DNA from: Planctomycetota bacterium
GTDB lineage: Bacteria; Planctomycetota; UBA1135; UBA2386
Length of the DNA: 64,000 bases
Assembly: GCA_020638655.1 (NCBI GenBank)
Contig: JACKIC010000003.1
Location: 1-64,000, forward strand
Reading direction: 5' to 3'
Shown here: piece after piece, positions 34,528 to 43,387 of the stretch
Layout of the letters: the number at the start of each line of letters is the position of its first letter
Position numbering within the stretch: the stretch's first letter is position 1
The notes under the pieces: generated by a model
The model's database searches: none
Told to the model about the DNA's origin: nothing
Seen by the model: the letters and a program-made list of their open reading frames with translations, nothing else
Position numbers and translations under genes: made by a program

Positions 34528-37500
34528 CCGACGGCGCCTTCGCCCGCGCGGCCGAGCTGTTCGCCGAGCTGCAGGACCTCGACGTCACGGCGGCGGCGGC
34601 GCGTCTGTCGGCCGAGTCCGACGCCGAGGTGCGCGAGCTGGTGCAGCAGATGCTCGACGGCGCGCGCGCGCCGCTGCCGGCGCTGACCGAGGGGCTGCCG
34701 GGATTGCGCGAGCTCGTCGACGATGCGTTCGAGGGTGAGCGGCGCGCCGCGAGCACGGGAGGAACGCCGCCGGGCGGCGACGAGGCCGAGCCGGACTTCG
34801 CGCTCGCCGCGGGTCCCTATCGCGTCGAAGGTGTGCTCGGGCGCGGCGGCATGGGGATCGTGTACCGCGGCCGCGACGAGTCGATCGGTCGCGCCGTGGC
34901 GATCAAGGTGCTGCGCGGCGGGACGCGCGAGCAGCTCACCGCGCACCTGCGCTTCGTCGAGGAGGCCCAGGTCGCCGGCCAGCTCGAGCACCCGGGCATC
35001 GTGCCGATCCATCACCTCGGCCGCGACGACCACGGGCGACCGTTCTTCGTGATGAAGTTGATCGAGGGCCGCACCCTCGCCGAACTGCTCGCCGGGCGGC
35101 AAGGGCCGCGCCACGACCAGGGGCGCTTCCTCGGTCAACTGCTGCGCGTCTGCCAGACGGTGGCCTACGCGCACGCGCGCGGCGTGATCCACCGCGACCT
35201 CAAGCCCGCCAACGTGATGGTGGGGGCGTTCGGCGAGGTGCAGGTCCTCGACTGGGGCCTCGCCAAGGTCCTGGGCGCGGCGTCGGCGGCAGAGTCCGAA
35301 CCGGCGGCGGGCGCGGCCGGCGACGGCGCTGCACCTTCGACCGGAGCCCCGACCGGGGCGCGTCCGACCGATCGCCCGACGACCGCGCGCAGCACGGGCA
35401 CCGATGGTGCCTCGCTGGACGGCACGGTGATGGGCACGCCCGGCTACATGCCGCCCGAACAGGCGCTCGGTGCGGTCGCCGACCTCGATCGGCGCGCCGA
35501 CGTGTTCGCGCTCGGCGCGATCCTCTGCGAGATCCTCACCGGCCAGCCGCCGTTCCCGGGTGGGCGTCGGCAGGCGTGGCAGGCGACGCGCGACCGCGCG
35601 CTCGCGCCGGCGTTCGACCGGCTCGCCCGGTGCGGCGCCGATCCCGCGCTCGTCACGATCGCCCGGCGCTGCCTCTCGGCCGATCGCGAAGAGCGCCCCG
35701 TCGATGCCGGCGACCTCGCCGCCGCGATCGAGCGCACGCTCGGCGCCGCCGAACAGCGGGCCCACGACGCGATGCTCGAGGCCGAGCGCGCGACGGCGCG
35801 CGCGGCGTCCGAGCGACTGGCCCGCCGTCGCACCGTCTGGTTGTCGGGCGTGTCGGCGCTGTTCCTCGTCGGGCTGATCGCCGTGCTGCTGTGGCATTCG
35901 TTCGAACGCGACCGCGCGATCGCAGGGCGCAGCGCCGAGGTCGAGAACGCGCTCGAGGTCGCGAGCGAGCGTCTGGATCGCGCCGGCCGCGCCGACGTCG
36001 AGGATCTGGAACCGTGGCGCAGCACCGCCGTCGCGCTCGAGGCCGCCGAGCGCATCGCCAATCCGGGGCCCGACGACATCGCGCCGGAGCCGGCCGTGCG
36101 CGAACGCCTCGCGGCGTTCCGGGCGCGCTTCGACGCCGCGGCCGCGGGGGCGCGCGAGGCCGCCGATCGCGCCGCCGCCGACCGCGCCGTGGTGCAGCGC
36201 CTCGAGCAGATCCGCGCCCCGACCGGCGACGGCGTCGATCCCTTCGACTTCCCGCGGATGCGGACCGCCCTCGAGGAGTTGTTCGCCGAGCTCGGCCTGC
36301 CGGTCGACGACTACGACAACACCGCGGCGGCGCTGCGCGGCCACCGCCTCGGCGGGGCGCTCGGACCGGCCCTCGATCAGTGGGCGCTGCTCAACCAGGT
36401 CCGTTCGGGCCTGCCCGACGAGGAGCGGGGCAGGGCTACGGCGCGCCTGCTCTGGCTCGCGTCGATGGCCGATCCCGATCCGCAGCGCGAGGCGATCCGC
36501 CGCGCGGCGCGCGAGCGCGACACCGGCAAGCTGCGCGAGATCGCCGCAACTGCTGTCGAGCAGCTGCCGCCCCAGTCGGTGATCCTGTTGGCGGGCATGC
36601 TGCGCATCCTCGGTGAGCTCGACGCGTCCGTCGACTTGCTGCGCCGCGCCGCCGGCCGCCACAGCTCGGACTTCTGGTTGTCGTTCCACACCGCGATCGC
36701 GTTGCGCGCGCAGGCTGCCCGCAGCGGCAAGAAGGCCTTTCCCCTGCTGCTCGAGTCGCTGAGCTTCCTGCGGGCGGCGGTCGCGGCGCGTCCCGAAAGC
36801 GCCGAGGCGCGGCACCTCATCGGGCAGACGCTCGAACAGGTCGGTCGCCGGGACCTGGCCCGCGACGAATTCGCCGAGCTCGTGCGCCGCGCGCCGCAGG
36901 ACGGGCATGCGCTCACGCACCTGGGCAACGCCATCTTCGACTTCGAGGGTCCGGCCGCCGCGTTGCCCTACCTGCAGCGCGCCGCCGCGCTCTCGCCCGA
37001 CGACACGTACTGCCTCGTCAACTGCGCGCGTGCCCTGGTCGCGACCGGCGACGTCTGGGCGGCGCTGCCCCTCAACCGCCGCGCCTGGGAGCTCGATCCG
37101 ACGGCCGACCACGCGACGCGCTACGCCAACGCCCTCGGCGCCACGGGCGACGAGGCCGGGCAGTTGGCGATGCGCGAGCAGGTGCTGGCCCAGACCCCCG
37201 ACGACTACGTCGAGCTCTACAACACCGCGACGTCGTACTCGGGCATCGGTGAGTTCGAACGCGCCGAGGGCATGCTGCGGCGCTGCATCGAGCTCGTCGG
37301 CGACGGCCTGCCACAGGCCCACTGCAACCTCGCGTCGACGCTGCTCAAGCGCGGGCGGTTCGAGGCGGCCCTCGCTGCGTACCGCGACTGCCACCGGCTG
37401 GGCAGCGCCAAGCCGGGCTGGCAGGACCCCAGCGCCGAATGGGTGGCGCGGGCCGAGCGCGCGGTCGCCTTCGCGCGCGCGCTCGGCGACGCCGACGACG

Positions 37501-37952
37501 CGGCGGCGGCGCAGGCGCTCGAGCCGAGCGTCGAGCGCGCCGAGTTCGCGGCGTTCCTCGGTCGGCACGCGCTCGCCACGCGCTGGAACGAGTCCCTGTA
37601 CGCCGCCCTCGCCCCGGCGCAGTGGCCGCGCGAGCACGTGGACCTCGCCGCCCGCGCCGCCGTGCGCACGGCCGCCGCGGCCACCGATCCTGGGGCCGCG
37701 GATCACGCCGCGCAGCTGGCGCTCGCCTGGCTAGGCACCCTGCAGGACCTGCTGATGGCCGACTTCCGCGCCCGGCCGCGCGACGAGGCCGGGCCCGTGC
37801 GCTCGTGGCTGGGGGCGTGGCATCAGCACGCCGACCTCGCGTGGCTGCGCGACATCGACGCGCTGCCGGAGGCGTTGCGGGAACAGGTCCGCGGGTTCTG
37901 GGCGCGCCTCGACCGCGACCTCGCCGAGATCGTCACCGCGATGCAGCGCTGA
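34524..37952 (+). CDS. Membrane-anchored Ser/Thr protein kinase with long TPR region
   Basis: The product is 1142 residues. The kinase domain spans about 97-420: Gly-loop GRGGMGIV at 106-113, Lys128, HRDLKPAN with catalytic Asp225, and DWG at 243-245 (DWG in place of DFG is common in this group). An Ala/Pro/Thr-rich insert of about 50 residues (about 249-298) sits in the activation loop before GTPGYMPPEQ. One transmembrane segment follows (SGVSALFLVGLIAVLLW). The C-terminal 650 residues contain helical and TPR repeats, for example EARHLIGQTLEQVGRRDLAR. The GTG start overlaps the sigma-factor stop. Likely role: receptor kinase for the adjacent sigma factor. Confidence 0.92.
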   Translation: MTDGAFARAAELFAELQDLDVTAAAARLSAESDAEVRELVQQMLDGARAPLPALTEGLPGLRELVDDAFEGERRAASTGGTPPGGDEAEPDFALAAGPYRVEGVLGRGGMGIVYRGRDESIGRAVAIKVLRGGTREQLTAHLRFVEEAQVAGQLEHPGIVPIHHLGRDDHGRPFFVMKLIEGRTLAELLAGRQGPRHDQGRFLGQLLRVCQTVAYAHARGVIHRDLKPANVMVGAFGEVQVLDWGLAKVLGAASAAESEPAAGAAGDGAAPSTGAPTGARPTDRPTTARSTGTDGASLDGTVMGTPGYMPPEQALGAVADLDRRADVFALGAILCEILTGQPPFPGGRRQAWQATRDRALAPAFDRLARCGADPALVTIARRCLSADREERPVDAGDLAAAIERTLGAAEQRAHDAMLEAERATARAASERLARRRTVWLSGVSALFLVGLIAVLLWHSFERDRAIAGRSAEVENALEVASERLDRAGRADVEDLEPWRSTAVALEAAERIANPGPDDIAPEPAVRERLAAFRARFDAAAAGAREAADRAAADRAVVQRLEQIRAPTGDGVDPFDFPRMRTALEELFAELGLPVDDYDNTAAALRGHRLGGALGPALDQWALLNQVRSGLPDEERGRATARLLWLASMADPDPQREAIRRAARERDTGKLREIAATAVEQLPPQSVILLAGMLRILGELDASVDLLRRAAGRHSSDFWLSFHTAIALRAQAARSGKKAFPLLLESLSFLRAAVAARPESAEARHLIGQTLEQVGRRDLARDEFAELVRRAPQDGHALTHLGNAIFDFEGPAAALPYLQRAAALSPDDTYCLVNCARALVATGDVWAALPLNRRAWELDPTADHATRYANALGATGDEAGQLAMREQVLAQTPDDYVELYNTATSYSGIGEFERAEGMLRRCIELVGDGLPQAHCNLASTLLKRGRFEAALAAYRDCHRLGSAKPGWQDPSAEWVARAERAVAFARALGDADDAAAAQALEPSVERAEFAAFLGRHALATRWNESLYAALAPAQWPREHVDLAARAAVRTAAAATDPGAADHAAQLALAWLGTLQDLLMADFRARPRDEAGPVRSWLGAWHQHADLAWLRDIDALPEALREQVRGFWARLDRDLAEIVTAMQR

Positions 37953-37976
37953 GGCGCAGGTCGCGCGGCCGCCAGA

Positions 37977-39464
37977 TCAGAACAGCGGCATCAGGATCGG
38001 CGCCGGGCGCATGTCGCCGTCGGTGCGCCCGGTGGGCAGCGGCACGCCGAAGTCGTCGACGCGCACGCCCTGCGCGTTGGGGAAGCCGCGCCAGCCGAGG
38101 AACCGCTGCTTCTCGGCACCCATCAGCAGGTTGCCGTTGCGCACCAGCAGGATGCCGTCGTCGAGATAGGTGTTGGTGCCGTCGGCGTTGTTGCCGAACG
38201 GCGTCAGCAGCTGGATCACGCCCATGCCGCCGAAGCCGCCCAGGGGCGCGCTGTCGTAGGTGTTGCCGTAGGACGCGGGATTGGGCTGGCCGTTCGCCGG
38301 GTACTTGCGCTGCACGGCCGGCGTGCCGAACGAGCCGGTCCGGCAGATGCCGCCGTCGGCCGACAGCACGAAGTCGTAGTCGTTGTTGGCGTAGGTCTCG
38401 CCCTTGACGAACAGGCCGATCGCCGTCGCGCTCGCGAGCACGAGCATGCCGCCCGAGCCGCCGCCACCGCCGCCGCCCTTGTTGCACGAGCCCGCCTGTT
38501 CGCCGCCGCCGCCGTTGCCGCCGTTCGCGGTGATGCGGCCGGTCGGGCCGACCACGATCGGTCCATGCGCGGCAACGACCACACAGCCGCCGCCGCCGCC
38601 ACCGCCGCCGCCGGACTGGTCGTTGGCGAACAGCGGATCGTTGACCGAGCAGCTGAAGTTGTACGACATGTCGCCGCCGCCGCCGCCGCCCTGGCCGCCC
38701 TGGAAGAACGACAGCTCGCCGCGGATCGCCTGACCGAGGTGCACGTTGACCGCGGTGCCGAGGAAGTCGTTGTCGGCGCGGCTGTCGACGAACGGCGTGA
38801 GCCCGGCGCTGCCGCCGAGCAGCGACCGGTTCGGCGTGCCCGAGGCCCCGAGGCCGCCCTGCCCGCCGAGGCCGAGCTGCTGCTGGAACGACGTGCCGCT
38901 GCCGCTCTGCGTCAGATAGAAGGGATCGCCGACGGTGCCGAAGGCGCCGCCGCCACCGCCCGAGCCGCGCTCGAGTCCCGCGAGGCACGCGATGCGGCCG
39001 CCGCCGCCGCCCACGGGCAGGCCGAACGGATCGAGTCCCATCCCGCCGAACACGTCCCGCTGCGTGCTGCTCGGCGTGCCGTCACCACCGCGCCCGCCGC
39101 CGGGACCGCCGAGGCCACCCGACACGGGGAAGTTGGCCGTGTTCAACGTCATCACCATCGCGCCGTCGGAGCCGTCGACGCACAGCTCGCCGTCGACGCG
39201 GAAGTGACCCGTGACGATCCAGATCATCGGGTTGGGGCCGACGCCGCGCACCCGGGTGCCCTGCGGGATGTCGACGTTGCGGAACTGGAAGATGCCGCCC
39301 GTGACGTTGAGCACAGGTCCCTGCACCGTCTGCACCTGCGTGAAGCCGGTGTCGAGCACGACCTCGGCGCCGGTCGGTGCGAAGTCGAACTGCGCGCGCG
39401 GCGCGGCGACGAGCAGCAGGGACGCGGAAGTGAAGAGAGCGAAGCAGAGGGGGGAGTTCGCCAT
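37977..39464 (-). CDS. Secreted Gly-rich protein
   Basis: The product is 495 residues. A signal peptide (MANSPLCFALFTSASLLLVA, cleavage near PRAQF) is followed by a beta strand region with DGELCVDGSDG and a central 200-residue part with several Gly runs of six to nine residues (for example around PFGLPVGGGGGRIACLAGL and DQSGGGGGG). Interspersed strands such as CVVVAAHGPIVVGPTGRI suggest a beta-helix or beta-roll with Gly-rich loops. It does not carry the C-terminal module found in the other secreted proteins, ending instead in ILMPLF. The family is not recognised. The ATG at 39464 is chosen for the signal peptide; an upstream in-frame extension lacks one. Confidence 0.75.
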   Translation of the reverse strand: MANSPLCFALFTSASLLLVAAPRAQFDFAPTGAEVVLDTGFTQVQTVQGPVLNVTGGIFQFRNVDIPQGTRVRGVGPNPMIWIVTGHFRVDGELCVDGSDGAMVMTLNTANFPVSGGLGGPGGGRGGDGTPSSTQRDVFGGMGLDPFGLPVGGGGGRIACLAGLERGSGGGGGAFGTVGDPFYLTQSGSGTSFQQQLGLGGQGGLGASGTPNRSLLGGSAGLTPFVDSRADNDFLGTAVNVHLGQAIRGELSFFQGGQGGGGGGDMSYNFSCSVNDPLFANDQSGGGGGGGGGCVVVAAHGPIVVGPTGRITANGGNGGGGEQAGSCNKGGGGGGGSGGMLVLASATAIGLFVKGETYANNDYDFVLSADGGICRTGSFGTPAVQRKYPANGQPNPASYGNTYDSAPLGGFGGMGVIQLLTPFGNNADGTNTYLDDGILLVRNGNLLMGAEKQRFLGWRGFPNAQGVRVDDFGVPLPTGRTDGDMRPAPILMPLF

Positions 39465-39579
39465 GAGAGTGTGGTGGCCTCGAGGGGTGGCCTGGGAACG
39501 ACGGGCCCGGGGATAGCCAGGGTCAAGATCGCAGTAACATACGCCCTTCGTCTGGCCCGCCGCGCTTCCGCAGCACTTC
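39465..39579. promoter_or_regulatory. Divergent promoter region
   Basis: 115 bases between the Gly-rich secreted-protein gene (-) and the acetyltransferase gene (+). TAACAT at 39534-39539 is a candidate -10 on the plus strand. No repeat was seen. Confidence 0.35.
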
Positions 39580-40083
39580 GTGTCTCCCTCCATCCCCAAT
39601 CTGATCGTGCGCCGCGCCGAGGTCGGGGATGCCGCGGCGATCGCGGCGTGTTTCACCGAGTCGGTGCACGGTCTGGCGCGCGAACACTACGACGAACGGC
39701 AGCGCGCCGCGTGGGCACCGCCGGCGCCGGACCCGGCCGAGTGGGCGCAGAAGTTCGAGGGGCGCACCGTGCTCGTCGCGGTCGTGGACCAGGTCGTGCG
39801 CGCCTTCCTCGTCTATTCGGACGATGGGCACATCGGCTGGCTCTACACCGCGCCGCAGGCCGCGCGCCGCGGTCTCGCCGCGCGCCTCCATGCCCGCGCC
39901 GAACACGCGCTGCGCGGGCTCGGCCGGGTGCGCCTGTTCACGGAGGCGAGCCTCGTCGCGCAGCCGTTCTTCACGCGCCTCGGCTATCGCATCGTCACGC
40001 GCGAATCGGTCGAACGGCGCGGCGTGTCCCTCGACCGCTTCCGCATGGAGAAGCGACTCGACGCCGATTCGCCGCGACCCTGA
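39580..40083 (+). CDS. GNAT family N-acetyltransferase
   Basis: The product is 167 residues. The GNAT order is clear: LIVRRAEVGDAAAIAACF at the start, central strand RTVLVAVVDQVVRAFLVYS, then VxP-like strand 4 (HIGWLYTAPQAARRGLAARL, matching the acetyl-CoA pyrophosphate loop Q/RxxGxA), and RLFTEASLVAQPFFTRLGY as the C-terminal FYxxxGF-type motif. It uses acetyl-CoA to acetylate an amine; the substrate is unknown. It starts with GTG. The gene converges on the TlpA-like gene, 26 bases away. Confidence 0.87.
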   Translation: MSPSIPNLIVRRAEVGDAAAIAACFTESVHGLAREHYDERQRAAWAPPAPDPAEWAQKFEGRTVLVAVVDQVVRAFLVYSDDGHIGWLYTAPQAARRGLAARLHARAEHALRGLGRVRLFTEASLVAQPFFTRLGYRIVTRESVERRGVSLDRFRMEKRLDADSPRP

Positions 40084-40109
40084 TCGCGGCCCGGCGGCTG
40101 GTCGTGGCC

Positions 40110-41459
40110 TCACTTCTCCTCGCGCGGCTCGGGCGCGCCGTAGCGGCCCTCGAGCTCCTTCTGCAAGGCGGCGCGCGCGGCGTCGCAGTCCTTGCGCAGC
40201 GTGCCCAGGCGCGGCGCCTTGCCGTCCGCGAGGCTCTCCATGATCAGCGCCTGCGCCAGTTTGCCGGCGACGAAGCCGTCGGCCTGATCGCGCGCCAGCA
40301 TCTCGCCGCCGAGCATGATGCCGGTGATCGTCTTGCGGTCCGGGCTCGTGGCGACGCCGCTGATCGACAGTTCGCCCCAGAGCTTCTGGTTGACGTTCTC
40401 GTCCTTGGGCAGCGCCCCGGGGAACACGTAGAGCTGCGCGATCAGGCCCTTCTTGGCCATCAGCCGCGCACCGTCGGCCTTGCCCTTGCAGAAGGCGACG
40501 AGGTCCTTGTCCTTGGTCGCCGCCGCGAGCGTGCGCGCGGCCGGCGCGCGCCGGGCGATCGCCTCGACCACGCCGGCGTACTTCTTGTCCGCGAGCATGG
40601 TCTCGAGTTCCTTGGCGTCGAGCGGGAACGTCTTCGCGAACGTCTCCTCGGAGAACGCGGCGAGATCGAAGTCGGTCGGCCCGCCGTCGGCGAGCTGCTG
40701 CAGCGCCTGCTGCCGTTGCGCCTCGTTGCTCCAACTCTTGATGCAGCGTCGCAGCGTCTCGGCCCCGTCGACCTTCTTGCCGCTGCTCTTGTTCGGCGCC
40801 GTCGTGTCGCCTTCGTCGGTGACGGTCTTCGGTGTGCAGTGACTCAGGGCCCATGCCTGCAGGTCGAAGCCCGACGCCGCCTTCTCGGTCAGCCGCTCGA
40901 GCGCCTGACGCTGGCCGTCCTTGCTGCCGCCCAGGCTGTCGAGCCAGGTGTTCAGCAGCGACGCGGGGCCGGCCTCGAGCCCCAGCGCCTTCTCGACCGC
41001 GGCCTCGGCGTCGTAGGGGGAGCCGATGTGCGCGATCTTGCCTTCCTTGTCGATCAGGATCGTCTTCGGCCAGCCGCGCACGCCGTAGGCGGTGATCGTG
41101 TTCTTGGCGAGGTCGGAACCGACCGGCATCGTGTACCCGTTCGACTGCAGGAACGGCTCCATCTTCGCGATCGGTTCGTAGGAGATGGCGAGCACGGTCA
41201 GGCCGCGCTCGCGGTAGCGGTCGTGCAGCTTCTGGATGCCGGGCATCGCGCGAACGCAGGGTCCGCACCACGTGCCCCAGAACTCGATCATCACCACGCG
41301 TCCGGCGAGTGACTCGAGGGTCGGCGCGTCGCCTTCCCAGTTGAGCCAACCGTCGGCCGTGATCGCCGGCGCCGGTGCCCCGACGCTCAATCCTTGGCCG
41401 ATCGCGATCGAGGGAGCGAGAACGAACGCCGCGAGGCAGACGCAGGAACGCATCGACAT
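40110..41459 (-). CDS. Exported TlpA-like thioredoxin-fold protein with long C-terminal extension
   Basis: The product is 449 residues. The signal peptide (MSMRSCVCLAAFVLAPSIAI) is followed by a thioredoxin domain at about residues 25-165 with EFWGTWCGPCVRAMPG; the redox pair is Cys65 and Cys68. The cis-Pro region is YGVRGWPKTILID. This matches periplasmic TlpA/ResA-like reductases. The remaining 280 residues are helical, with Lys- and Asp-rich repeats, and are not part of the usual TlpA length (about 180). Proteins with this layout probably reduce or insert cysteines in exported substrates. Preceded on the same strand by a small gene 112 bases upstream. Confidence 0.87.
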   Translation of the reverse strand: MSMRSCVCLAAFVLAPSIAIGQGLSVGAPAPAITADGWLNWEGDAPTLESLAGRVVMIEFWGTWCGPCVRAMPGIQKLHDRYRERGLTVLAISYEPIAKMEPFLQSNGYTMPVGSDLAKNTITAYGVRGWPKTILIDKEGKIAHIGSPYDAEAAVEKALGLEAGPASLLNTWLDSLGGSKDGQRQALERLTEKAASGFDLQAWALSHCTPKTVTDEGDTTAPNKSSGKKVDGAETLRRCIKSWSNEAQRQQALQQLADGGPTDFDLAAFSEETFAKTFPLDAKELETMLADKKYAGVVEAIARRAPAARTLAAATKDKDLVAFCKGKADGARLMAKKGLIAQLYVFPGALPKDENVNQKLWGELSISGVATSPDRKTITGIMLGGEMLARDQADGFVAGKLAQALIMESLADGKAPRLGTLRKDCDAARAALQKELEGRYGAPEPREEK

Positions 41460-41571
41460 GACCAACTCCTTCTTGCGGACTCTCGTCGCGCGCGGCGTAG
41501 CAATCCATGCCATTGGCACCGCACGCTCGGCGGCGACGATGCGTCGGTCGCCGCTAGCCGTCAAGGTGGGG

Positions 41572-41868
41572 TCAGTCGTCGCGCCGGCTGCACCGGCTGG
41601 GGCGGGACACCAAATCCGCGAGATGCTGCACGAGTCCACGCCGGATCTCGGTCTCGGACTCGACGATCGCCGCAGATTCGTCGATCTGCGCCGCGTCCAC
41701 GGCCAGCCGCTCGAGGAACGCTTCGAGCTGGTGGTCGGCGCACGGATCTCCTTCAGGTGACGGGTATTCGAGGCCCGCGTCGTGTGCGCGGACGAACTCG
41801 CAGAACTCGTGCAGGAACACGCGCACCATTATCAGGAGGCGCCTTGGATCGGTGGGGTAGGGCAGCAT
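41572..41868 (-). CDS. Small hypothetical protein
   Basis: A 98-residue soluble protein with a helical, acidic composition (LLIMVRVFLHEFCEFVRAHD and DHQLEAFLERLAVDAAQIDE). There is no signal peptide or recognised motif. Codon use fits the minus strand better than the other frames here. It lies upstream of the TlpA-like gene on the same strand. It may be real, but a chance frame cannot be excluded. Confidence 0.5.
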   Translation of the reverse strand: MLPYPTDPRRLLIMVRVFLHEFCEFVRAHDAGLEYPSPEGDPCADHQLEAFLERLAVDAAQIDESAAIVESETEIRRGLVQHLADLVSRPSRCSRRDD

Positions 41869-42065
41869 CGATTCGTCTCCACCCGTGCATCCGTCTTCGC
41901 CGGTTGCGGCCCATCACGGCGGCGCCCTCTTTCGGGTTGATGCAAGCGACTGACACAGTCGACCGGGGCGTGTCCTTGCCCTGGCGGCGAGTGCGGCGTC
42001 CCATGCCACGGTCCCGATCTCTCCCCACGTCCCGATCGCGCCTGCGTGGCCGAGGAGCTCTGCCC

Positions 42066-43319
42066 ATGCGATGGTCTTGGTTGTGTCCGCTGTTCTGCTG
42101 CCTCGCCGCGACGGCGCAGGCGCCCACCAAGAAGGCTGCCCCCGAGCCCGACACCAAGTCGAAGGCCGCGCCGCGGCGCTTCACCGAGTTCCCCGTGCCG
42201 GAGCCCGAGGCGCTCGACGTCGATCGCGCGACCAAGGACGGCATCGCGGCGATGCTGTTGCTGCAGGAGGGTGAGGACGGCGACCAATGGCCCTACGAAG
42301 GGGTCTACCGCGAGGATCGTGGTCTCTTGCCGGTCGGCTACCGCGTCGGCGGCACGTCGATCGCGTGCCTGGGCCTGATCGCCGCGCCCGGCTATCGCAC
42401 CGACGCGGCGCGCCAGGCGGCGGTGGCGCGCGGCCTCGCGTTCGTGCTGAAGACCCTCGACGCGCCGCGCATGGCGGTGGAGTTCCAGGGTACCTACGAC
42501 GTGCGCGGCTGGGGCCACATCTACGCGCTCGAACTGCTGCTGCATCTGCAGGACGCGGGGCTCGTGCCGGCGGAGCAGCGCGAGCTGGTCGAGGCCAAGG
42601 CGAAGTGGCTCGTCGGCGCGCTGTGCGACTCGGCGATCCCCGTGACCGGCGGTTGGAACTACTCGCGTCCGCGCGGCTACAAGAGCCCGCAGAACCGCGC
42701 GTCGACGTTCATGACGGCGCCCGCGCTGCAGGCGCTGTTCCACGCCAGGGCGCGTGGCCACGACGTGCTCGACGCGGTCGTGACCCAGGCCCTCGACGCG
42801 CTCGATCGCGCGCGCGCCATGCCCGGTGGCTACGCCTACGGCGCGCCGGCCGAGAGCCAGGCCGAGGTCGAGGAAGCGCAGCTGTCGATGATGGACAAGA
42901 CGCCGAGCTCGGCCGCGCGCGCCACCGTCTGCGAGACCACGCTGCTGCTCGCCGGCCGCGGCGACATGGAGCGGCTCGAGGCGGCGATCGACCGCTTCTT
43001 CGCGCACTGGGACGACCTCGCGGTGCGCAAGAGCCAGACCGGCACGCACATCAAGCCGTACGGCATCGCCCCGTACTACTTCCTGTTCGGCCACCTCTAC
43101 GTCGCGCAGGCGATCGAGCAGCTGCCCGACGCGGAGAAGCGGGCGAAGCTGCGCGCGCAGCTGCGGCAGTTCCTGGCGCGGTCGCGCGAGGAGGACGGCA
43201 GCTGGAACGACCGTCAGTTCGGCCGTTCGGGCGGCTACGGCACGGCGCTGGCCCTGATGGTGATGCACATGGCGCACCTGCCCAAGCCCGCGAGCTGGAG
43301 TGCGTCCGAGGCGAAGTGA
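42066..43319 (+). CDS. Exported alpha/alpha-toroid (terpene cyclase/prenyltransferase-fold) protein
   Basis: The product is 417 residues. After a signal peptide (MRWSWLCPLFCCLAATAQA) and a 30-residue charged linker, the chain has repeated helix pairs of the alpha/alpha-barrel type: GYRVGGTSIACLGLIAAPGY, WGHIYALELLLHLQDAG, NRASTFMTAPALQALFHARA and RATVCETTLLLAGRGD, ending with EEDGSWNDRQFGRSGGYGTA, which resembles the QW-like repeats of squalene-hopene cyclase relatives. The acidic DxDD or metal-binding residues of true cyclases and prenyltransferases are not seen, so a catalytic role is doubtful. Such proteins are frequent in Planctomycetes with unknown function. The ATG at 42066 is chosen for the signal peptide. 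Confidence 0.78.
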   Translation: MRWSWLCPLFCCLAATAQAPTKKAAPEPDTKSKAAPRRFTEFPVPEPEALDVDRATKDGIAAMLLLQEGEDGDQWPYEGVYREDRGLLPVGYRVGGTSIACLGLIAAPGYRTDAARQAAVARGLAFVLKTLDAPRMAVEFQGTYDVRGWGHIYALELLLHLQDAGLVPAEQRELVEAKAKWLVGALCDSAIPVTGGWNYSRPRGYKSPQNRASTFMTAPALQALFHARARGHDVLDAVVTQALDALDRARAMPGGYAYGAPAESQAEVEEAQLSMMDKTPSSAARATVCETTLLLAGRGDMERLEAAIDRFFAHWDDLAVRKSQTGTHIKPYGIAPYYFLFGHLYVAQAIEQLPDAEKRAKLRAQLRQFLARSREEDGSWNDRQFGRSGGYGTALALMVMHMAHLPKPASWSASEAK

Positions 43320-43322
43320 GTC

Positions 43323-43365
43323 GTCGCCTTCGCGGCGACCCGAGGCGGCGGGTCGACCCCGCCGC
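43323..43365. terminator. Two hairpins between convergent genes
   Basis: GTCGCC (43323-43328) pairs with GGCGAC (43334-43339), and GCGGCGGG (43345-43352) pairs with CCCGCCGC (43358-43365). They fill the gap between two convergent genes and probably stop transcription in both directions. There is no U-tract, so the mechanism is uncertain. Confidence 0.5.
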
Positions 43366-43387
43366 GCCGGGTGCGACAACACTTCGG

